Origin: Yamagishiella unicocca
Taxonomy: Eukaryota; Chlorophyta; Chlorophyceae; Chlamydomonadales; Volvocaceae
NCBI GenBank assembly: GCA_003116995.1
Contig: BDSL01000057.1
Span: 496,001 to 560,000, forward strand
Length of the DNA: 64,000 bases
Direction: 5' to 3'
Positions 55,839 to 64,000 of the stretch are shown here, one piece after another; the stretch's first letter is position 1, and every line of letters begins with the position of its first letter. The notes beneath the pieces are model-generated. The model was not told the DNA's origin. It did not search any database and was given only the letters and a program-made list of their open reading frames with translations. Position numbers and translations under genes: made by a program.

Positions 55839-58800
55839 ATGCAACTCCGCGCAGCATTGTTGACAGTTCTGGCTTTCTTGGCGGCTTCGTTGGCTGTGGA
55901 GCTTACGGTCGCACCGACAGGCATAAATGTATCGTTCGATGGCGAGCTGGCAAAGGATTGCATCCTTGCCGGAGGCCGTTCCAGGTTGGCATAACTGTAG
56001 AAGTCGTGCGCGCGGCAAACTTGAACCTGCTATACAACAGCAATCATTATGTTTACCTCGGTACGCGCCTAATGGCTCTTACGGATGACTCCCGCTAACT
56101 TGAACTGGATGCTGCCTGCTGCATGTGTGACCACCGCAGTTGCACAAAAGCGACATTGTGGCCTTTACTGCAGCAGTGTCTTAAAGAGGAAGAGGACAAT
56201 TCAATCTTTAAGGTGGGGCTGCACGCAACGATCACGGTGTTGCCCCAACGCAACGGGGGACGCAACTGGGCCCTCGGCCAACGTCCACCCCCCACCATCG
56301 CTTCCCACCCACCTATGCCCTCCTCCTTCTCGTCTGGAGCCCGCATACATCCCAATCTTCCCGTTACCAGGCGAAGTAGCGGGGAAGCTGCCACACCGGG
56401 GCACCACACCTTGCCTCTCGCTTTCACCTCCCCGCTCCTCGCACCAACACGCCGCCCCGCCGGCCCCCTTCACCTCCACACCCTCATACCCTCATACCCG
56501 GTCCCACACCTTCATACCCTCACCGCCCCGCCACCGCAGGTCCACTTCCTGCTGGGCCCTATGCCCGGCGTCGCGGACCTGCTGCAGACGCTGCACGTGC
56601 CGCCGCACGACTCCGGCGTGCAGTGGTACGTCCAAAACCGCTCGGAGTGGGGTCAGTCTCTGATGCAGCTGGCACGCAGCCGCATGTCCTTCTACGACGG
56701 CCTCGTGCTGGACCCCGTGATCGTGCCCGAGATGGTGGCCTCGGGGGCGCTGATGGACCTGCAGCCGTTCATCGCCACCGACCTCTGGCAGAACCAGTGG
56801 CCGGGCATCCTCGCAGCGCTGCGCTGGCACCTCTCCAGCGACTCCGACTCGGTGTTCATGTTGCCGCTGGGCGCGGCCGCCATAGTGCTGCACTACCGCA
56901 GCGACGTGCTGGAGGCGCACGGCCTGCCGGTCCCGCGGACATGGGAGCAGCTGCTGCACGCCGTGCGGACGGTGCACCATAAGCCGGGGGGGCCGACCGA
57001 GCCGGAGGACTCGGAGTTCGCTGGGTTCTGCACGCTGCCGTTTGCGGGTACGTCTGAGGAGCGGGCTGGCTGGCTGGGTGTTGGCTGGCTGGCTGGGTGT
57101 TGGCTGGCTGGCTGGCTGGGTGTTGGCTGGCTGGCTGGCTGGCTGGCTGGGTGTTGGCTGGGTGTTGGCTGGCTGGCTGGCTGGGTGTTGGCTGGCTGGC
57201 TGGCTGGGTGTTGGCTGGCTGGCTGGCTGGGTGTTGGCTGGGTGTTGGCTGGCTGGCTGGCTGGGTGTTGGCTGGCTGGGTGCTGGCTGGCTGGGCGCTG
57301 GCTGGCTGGCTGGCTGGGTGTTGGCTGGCTGGGCGCTGCCTGGCTGGCTGACTAGCTGGCTGGCTGGGCTTTTGCTTGGCACTAGCGGGCCACTAGCGGG
57401 CCTATCGCGTATGCTACTGGCCCACTGCTGGTGGCCGCGTTGTTAGCAAGCAAACAAAATCCGTTGGGCACGGGCTGGGACTGGGGGCCGGGAGCTGGGG
57501 GCCTGGGTTATAGGCTGAGGCTGGGGGACTGCGGCTGGTCGGCCTGGTCGCACGCACGAGGTGTTGGTTTGGGAGCCAGCGGCAGCGGCGGCTGTCAGGC
57601 GAGGGCGCGGGTCCGCCGACACTGCTGCGGATTCCGAGGGCCACTAGCTTCCCCTAGCCCTTGCTGCCTGGCCCCTAACCTTCAAGGCGTCATCTGGGGC
57701 ACTGCCGACTTCCTTCACGCAGGCTGTCACGCAGATGCTTACGAGCTGATGGCGGTGTGGGCCAGCTTCATTCAGACGTCGGGCATCAGGCAGGGGGTGA
57801 GTGCACGAAGTAACGAACGGCATGCCCAAACGGCATGCGATCCTACTTGATCTCACGGTCAACTAGACTGGTGTCCCGGACACACCTGCCTTGCTTTACG
57901 TCGCAAGCAACCAAGGGAAACCGAGAGAGGCACACGAACAGGACCTGCTCCCTCGCGCGCGTGATCATGACGGATTGGTACGTGTGCGCCTCAACCGCCA
58001 ACTGCACCGTCGCCCGCACCCGCACAGGCCTTCTTCGACCCCGCGACGCTGACACCGCTCGTGCGTAACGCCGGCATGGCGGCCGCAATGCGCTACTACC
58101 GCCAGCTGGCGTCGTACAGCCCGCCCAACAGCCTTATCAACGTCAGCACTTGCAACAGCTTGTACGGCTCAGCGGAGTCGCTGTACGAGAGCGGCAGCTG
58201 CGCATTCCAGCTCGCGCCGCATCCGACGTATAAGAGGAACGCCCTGCTGGGCGCTTCGACGGCGGTGCGGCAGTTCTCCCGCGTGACTCAGCTGCCCGGA
58301 TCCACGGCTGTGCTGGATCGCGCCACGGGGCGGTTGGTGGCATGCAGCCTGCAGGCGTGCCCCTTCGCCGTGTCGGTGCAGCTCTGGCCGGGAGACGCGC
58401 AGCTGCAGGCAGAGGTGCTCGGCAAGGAGCACGCCGTCCTGTCCGCTACGGCCGCCGGGCCGCAGCCTGTCGTACTTGCCAACGTGGCCCCCGTGCTGGG
58501 CCTCAGCCCGCTGGCACTGGGCATCAACGCCTTCACCACAGTACGGCAGCAGGCATTCTCCCTGGATTGGGTCCGCCGTGTGACTGACCCGGAGGTCGTC
58601 TGGCGGCTGGTGTTGTCGCCGGCCACGCCGCTGGCGCCCTTCCGCTACGAGCACTTCAGCCCCTCCAACCTGCACATGTGGCTGGCCACCGGGTACGACG
58701 CCCACACCATCCGGGAGTACCTGACGCTGTCGTACGAGGTGCTGACTCACCCCAACATGCTCAGCTTCCCGTCGGCGCTGCAGCGCATCGCGCAGTACCG

Positions 58801-61800
58801 CGCCGCACTGCACTCCGCCGCATTCAACCTCACGGCGTCGGACCTGCCGGAGGACACCATCATGTCGGACCTGGACGAGCAGCTGACCGTGCCCTTCGGG
58901 CCGGCGTCCATCGGCTTCGGCACGCTGCGCCTGCAGTACCTCGTGTCCATCGGCCGGAGCGACCTGCTGGCGGCGCCGTCGCCGCCGCCGCCGCCGCTGC
59001 CGCCGGACGTGCGGTACCTAGTCGGTCGTGACCGCCGGTCCCCCGACGCCGTACAGCCCGCCGCCGGCGTCGCAATTGGGGCGGCGCTGGGGTGTGTTGG
59101 CGCGGCGGCGCTGCTGGCGCTGAGCGCCTTCCTATACAAGCAGCTGCTGGTGAAGCGCGGGTGGGGTCGCAGCAAGGACCCTTGCGTGGGCCCCCAGACG
59201 ACGCTGGTGAGAGGGTGTGGGGAAGGGCAAGGCTGTGGGGCTGAGCATGGAAGACCCGTGTACGAAAGGGAAACCGTTTAGACGGTGGGGCAGGGTGGGG
59301 CAATGGGGCAGCAGGCAGGGGGGAACTGAGGCCACTGGGAGGCAGGGGCGTAACGGATGAGCCGAGAGGCGGAACCACGGCAGGCCCGGGGCGTAAGGGG
59401 GACACGTTTGGTACGTCGAAGAAACAACCCCCCACCGTCCACTGCCCACGCAACCACCCCCCTCCGCCTGATCCCGCTCCTGCCCCACGCGCGCCACCGC
59501 TCCGCGATCACAGGTAGTCACGGTGAGCCCGAGAGTGCGGTTGGCCACAGCGGTTGGCCACAGCAGTTGGGCAACTGCCGGGGAAGGTGGACATTGCGGC
59601 CGGCGGGGGGAGGAAACGACTGGAGGCGAATCATGCCAGTCCAGGCGGGAAAGGGCGCAGGCTAGGCTTCATGTTATTGTACTTATGGTACCTGGTTGGT
59701 GTTGTGGCGTTGGTGGTAATCGAACTGCGGCCGAGCTCATGGCCGCTTTGTGTGGAGTTGGGCTGTTGCACTCCCCTTCCCAACACCACGCTACAAAGCC
59801 GCTGATGAGTCACCTGTCCCGTGCACCCTCGCCCCGGATCTCTCCCTCGCCCCGCCGCCGCCTGCCGGTCTGCCGTACGTGTACTCCGCACCCGCCTCTT
59901 TTTCTCTCCTGGGAAGGACATGGAGGCGTCTACGGTGAGAGGCGCAGCAGGAGGGGTTACCCCTATCTCCGTAGATTCGCGGATTCTCTTTAAAGCCCCT
60001 ATCTCCCCCACGGGTTTCCTCTCTAACTGCCCTGCTGTTGGGGGCCGGCGCTGGGACTCCACTTGTTGCTCTGCGAGGTAGTGCGGCTTCAGTGTGTCGC
60101 TACGAAGGCGACTCATTACTATATAGGAGCAAAAGCAGAATAGGGAAGGGTGCACGGCCCGAAATAGAGGCACCAGCAGACAGACAGGCGGGTCTACCAG
60201 GGGCACAGGGATGCATCGCTTACGTTTGACATACCAAGCTGAGCGCGATGGATACCGTGTTAGCAGTTGCCCCAGCTCCGCTGTTTGGTAGGGCCGAGCC
60301 GAGTCTTGGCCTGACGGTCGACGCTGCCGCATGAACTCCGCGGGCCTTCCTCTCCCTGCTTGCTGGCTGGCTGGCTGGCTGGCTGTTCAGGTGCTGTGGG
60401 AGGAGCTGAACGCCAACGTGATGGACGTGGCGCTCAACCTGCACCACGACACCATCCGCCGGGTCATCGTGCAGTGGGCGGGGTATGAGTCCGTAACCGA
60501 AGGTAGGGGGGTACGAGCCCATAAGGGGATAGGAAGTCCGTAACCGAAGGCAGGGAAGGTTAGAAGGCCGGTGAAAACCGAGGAGACCTTGTACCGGCAT
60601 AGGAGTATGCAAGGGCTCCAGGATTATATATGCGGCTGTCAGGGTTAAATAGGGGCCACCTTCGCACCCCGCCCTTGGTCTTGAGGGGGGCGCGCTGGTC
60701 GCTAGAGGTATTATACACCACCGCACTCGGCACCTGTGGCTATCTACTTGGTCAATTTCAGGTCTGTGCGCGGCGTCCTAGCGTAATAGGGCTGCGTACG
60801 AAAGGAGTTGGGAAATGCAGCGTTGCCTGCCTGCCTGCCTGACGCTGCCCTGCCTGGCTGCTGGCTGACAGAGGCCGGACCCTCCTGACCGATCCCACAG
60901 GCGACTCCTTCACCGTGGCCTTCCACACTGCCGAGGCAGCAGGTGCGTGCCTGGGTGCGGCATCCCTGGAGTGGTGTCGCCTGCCGCTGCCGCTCCTTGC
61001 ACCCGCTTTCTTGCCCCTCGCCTCCCGCACGGCTCAACTTCTGTTCGTACGGCCGCCGTCTGCAATTTCCCCTCCACGGCGGGCCCGCCTCCCCCGTGAA
61101 TCTCTTGCCACCGTCCTCCTCCCATCGCCCTCCTCACCCCACCCCTCCCTGCAGTGTTTCGTTTCCGTACCCCCCGTAACCGGCTCTTTTCTGCAACCCC
61201 CCTGCAGTGGGCTTCTCCTTGCACGTCCAGTCGGAGCTCATGGAGCAGTCCTGGCCGCCCGAGGTGCTGATGCACGACGCATGCAGGTGCGGGGAAGACC
61301 ACCCCAGGGTGAGAAAACCAGGGCCCCTGGACCCGCCCCTGTGCACTCCTCCTCCTCCTCCTTTTCCCCCGCTTCCGCACCCGCTCTCTGCTCCTCCCCA
61401 GACTGACGCCACGCACCCCCTACTTGCCAGGCCCGTGTACGTGATCAGCACCAAGCGGCTCCGCCATTTAACCGCCAAGGCGGCCTCAAAGCACGCAGCC
61501 GCGGTGGCGATGGACGCCATGGAGGGGTACGCGACTGGGATGTCCGGCGGCGGGCACGCCTCAGGCACGGGCCACATCCTGCCTGCCAGGACGTTCAGCA
61601 AGGCCGCCCGACGGATCGACATGATCTCTGGCCTCTCCGGCCAGGTGCGGAGAAGCATGTCCTTCATCACCCGCCCGGTTTCCACGTCAGCGTCCGCCGG
61701 TCGCGGCGGCAGCCTGCTGTCGGCGGCCCTGGCCGGCGGCGGCAGCGGCACGGGCGCCGCCGGCAGCGCCGGCGGCGGCAGCGCCGGCGGCGGCAGCGCC

Positions 61801-64000
61801 AGGGGCAGCCACGCCCCCCCGGGGGCGGTGCTGCTCCTCGCCGCCCGCGATGGCGCTCCAGACAGCGTCATGCTGGGCCCCTCCTCGGCGGCCCAGGTGG
61901 ACATCGGGCTCACAAGCACCCGGAATCTATTCGACCACTTTCTGCCCTTCAGCGGCCCCATGGTTGCGTCCCGGAGCGGTGTGGCGACGTTCGCCGAGGC
62001 CGCCTTGTCGCCCTCGCTGTCGCTGGGCAAGCTGTCGACCGCGCCCAGCGCCGGCGACATAGCGACGCACGCGCCCGGGCCCGGGCCCGGGCCCGTCCCC
62101 GGGCCGGCCGCCTCCACCAGCTTCGGCTCGCGGAATCCGCGGCAGCAGCTGTCGTACTGCGATAGCTTAGAGCCGAGCGAGACGCCGGTCTCCAGCGGGG
62201 CGGAACCGGATTCGGTGCTCGGAGGCGGCGGCGGCGGCGCCGCCGCCGCCGCGCAGTGCAGCGCGATGCCGACGCAGCGGGTCGCGGGGCTGCTCGCTAG
62301 TACCTCCGGAGGTGTGGGGCTGACCACGCAGTTGTCGATGCCCCGTTCGAACCATCGCCACAGCCAGATCACGTCGGTCCCTGAGGAGCCCCCGCCGGTG
62401 AGCCTGATGGTGCGCCGCACGCGCAGCACGGTGGTGGTGGGCGACGCGGCAGCGGCGCAGGCGGGAGGCATATCAGAGGCGGCGGCGCGGGCGACGGCGT
62501 CGGGGTCGGGGATGCTGTCCCTCGGGCGGGGGCTGCTGCGGGCGTTTGTGGAGGATCCCGCGACGGTGGGCGGCAGGCGACCAAGCCGCCTGGCTGACAC
62601 ACCACCGGCAATGCTCCGGGTAGTGGACGATGGCAGCGACGCGCTGTCGCATGCGCACCACGGGGGAGACGGTGGCGGTGGCGGTGGCGGCGGTGGTGGC
62701 GGCGGGGGGGTGGCGCAGACAGCGCCGCGCATGTTCTCGGGCCCGCCGGAGCTGCTCCCGAGCCCAATCCAGCACGGACACTCTTTCCTGCAGAGGAAGG
62801 ACCTCCGGCAGCAGCAGCAGCAGCTGGACGAGCAGCAGCAGCCGGCCGGCGCCTCGTCGAGTCATACGCTGCGTGGCTGGCGCTCATGGACCGGCCTGTC
62901 GATCGGCATCTTGCGCCGTGTGCAGCGCAGCTTCAAGCACGGCGCCGGTGCCGGCAAGGGCAGCTTTTCCGGAGGCGCCCGATTCGGCGGTGCCGCCGCC
63001 GCCGGCGACGGCGACGGCGGTCGGGACGACGCCGGCGACCCCGCCGTATCCCCCACGGCGCAACGGCCGTGCCAGCCTGAGCTCGTGGGGCGCGAGAACG
63101 TCACCTCGGTTCCTTGGGAGGTGGAGAGCCGGTCCAGCTCCGTCTCTAACGCCACGCAAAACAGCAACACGTCGCGCGCCACAATTCAGAGCGCGCTGAT
63201 GCTGCAGCCCAGCCGCCGCGGCCGCCGCGGCGGCGGCGGCGGCGGCGACGGCGGCTCCAAGAACTTGTACACGTCACCATCGACGTACGGCTCGGAGCTG
63301 CGGGCGCTGTGGTCCGAGCTGCCTCAGGACCTGGAAGTTGACCCGGCGAGCGTGGGGGCCGTCCTCGTGTTTCGCGGCTTCAGGGTGAGTGCGAGGGAGA
63401 GGAGGGGAGGGGAGGCTAGTTCCTGTCCTCTGTCGCCTCTGTCGCCTAACCAGGTCTTCTCCTTGCCCCCCCCCCCCCCGCCGCCAAAGGTCACCTTACG
63501 ACCTTCGGCTTAGTATCCCCAACCCAGTTCTCCAGCATACATCTCAAAACGTCTGTCCTAACGTCCGTCCTAAACGGTTTTTTCGGGCATCCACGGGTCT
63601 TCCTCGAACCCCCCCGCGTCCCGCCAGGTCCGCTGCGGCATGCACAGCGGCGTCCGCACCGCCGCTGAGATCAACCGCAACCACCCCTCGGGCCGCACCC
63701 GCTACAGCGGCCCGGCGCTGCTGTGCGCCAAGGCTGTCTCGGACGCTGCCCATGGCGGCATGGTCTTCGCGTCGCGCCACACCATCCAGCTGTGCTCGCC
63801 GCACGTGCTGGCGGGCCGGGTGGTGCTGTGGCGGCTGGGGGATTACGTGCTGGGCTCGCCCCGCCTGCCTGCCACGCTGTACCAGCTGTCCAACGCGGCG
63901 CTGGTGCTGAGGGCGGCGCTGCAGCGGCCGCTCAGTCGGACATACATGCCGCTGGGGCTGGGTGAGTGGCGTGGGCACGTGACGGGGAAGCGGGGGATTC
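55839..64000 (+). CDS. Receptor-type class III nucleotidyl cyclase with solute-binding ectodomain (3' end outside window)
   Basis: Twelve exons: 55839-55984, 56140-56212, 56540-57047, 57723-57796, 58028-59206, 59514-59522, 59917-59934, 60391-60502, 60901-60942, 61208-61286, 61431-63384 and 63628-63961 (continuing). A signal peptide (MQLRAALLTVLAFLAASLA) precedes an ectodomain resembling bacterial solute-binding proteins (WEQLLHAVRTV, AFFDPATLTPLVRNAGM) to about residue 600. One transmembrane helix (about 613-637) follows, then the cytoplasmic cyclase: VVTDMEASTVLWEEL with the first metal Asp, YESVTEGDSFTVAF with the second, and VRCGMHSGV plus GRTRYSGPALLCAKAVSDAA in the second half. Halves are separated by about 630 low-complexity residues (about 748-1385). 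It should make cAMP or cGMP in response to an external ligand; base specificity cannot be read with confidence. The first donor (GTTGGC) is unusual. An alternative joining of exons 10-11 through 61313/61401 is also in frame. Confidence 0.9.
57064..57352. repeat. GGCTGGCTGGGTGTT minisatellite in a cyclase intron
   Basis: Nearly 290 bp made of GGCTGGCT and GGGTGTT blocks begin about 16 bp after the donor at 57048. The unit length varies by 4 bp, so all frames read as Gly/Trp/Leu/Ala repeats. A shorter GGCTGGCT run recurs before the exon at 60391. Confidence 0.95.
60487..60560 (+). repeat. Tandem copy of a cyclase exon end and donor
   Basis: The word AGTCCGTAACCGAAGG, which is the end of the exon closing at 60502 plus its donor, recurs 47 bp downstream. 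In the downstream copy the donor GTAGGG has become GCAGGG, so only the first is a standard donor. Confidence 0.8.
63481..63609 (-). repeat. Dispersed hairpin-ended intronic repeat, copy B
   Basis: Its reverse complement matches 10504-10621 (copy A), with the same terminal hairpin CCGAAGGTC/GACCTTTGG and an extra stretch of about 10 bp in the middle. It fills most of the last cyclase intron in the window (63385-63627) and ends 18 bp before the acceptor, antisense to the host gene. Confidence 0.85.

Noticed and set aside
61287..61430. Cyclase exon 10 reading through into a Pro-rich segment
   Set aside because: Reading through is open, but splicing at 61286/61431 gives the compact HDAC-R-PVYV junction expected in cyclases and uses standard sites. 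The longer form cannot be excluded without cDNA.

Overview
The window is nuclear DNA of a green alga, most likely a volvocine (Chlamydomonas/Volvox-type) chlorophyte. The evidence is GC-rich coding sequence, genes cut into many short exons by introns with GTGAGT/GTGGGT/GTGCGT donors and GCAG acceptors, a TGTAA-type polyadenylation signal, long Gly/Ala/Gln/Pro low-complexity tracts, a different minisatellite in almost every long intron, and a receptor nucleotidyl cyclase with a bacterial-type solute-binding ectodomain. No bacterial operon logic applies. Most exon chains below were built by hand from splice motifs and checked for phase; several internal junctions in the first gene are unresolved.

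Layout. 1-2148: nothing resolved. 2149-6095 (-): an unrecognised multi-exon gene, head-to-head with 6505-13551 (+), a 12-exon gene joining ankyrin repeats, a plant-type receptor-like cytoplasmic kinase and a C-terminal U-box. The 3' half of that gene and its flank (10172-about 14857) are repeated at 20558-about 24148 as a truncated kinase/U-box copy. Between the copies lie an intact orphan ORF (17786-18394, -) and three diverged 300-bp repeats with hairpins. 24292-30343 (+): an 11-exon gene with an N-terminal TIR-like domain and C-terminal leucine-rich repeats. 32834-36065 (-): a seven-exon mitochondrial carrier. 37022-38084: a fold-back repeat cluster around a LINE reverse-transcriptase fragment. 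39806-42509 (-): a Gln-rich disordered protein. 42721-44803 (-): a PPPDE (DeSI-type) peptidase. 47222-54242 (-): a HECT E3 ligase. 55839 to the window end (+): a receptor-type class III nucleotidyl cyclase, incomplete at the right edge.

The genes look independently transcribed. Three of the eight (U-box, PPPDE, HECT) belong to ubiquitin/SUMO chemistry and two (kinase, cyclase) to signalling; I see no evidence that they act together. The most unusual observations are (i) the ankyrin-kinase-U-box architecture and its recent partial duplication, whose truncated copy has an in-frame ATG just upstream of the break; (ii) an insertion of about 540 residues carrying a ubiquitin-interacting-motif-like helix inside the HECT C-lobe, just before the catalytic cysteine; (iii) a cyclase whose metal-binding loop is encoded by 9-nt and 18-nt microexons and whose catalytic domain is split by about 630 residues; and (iv) a short hairpin-ended element shared by introns of the kinase and cyclase genes.
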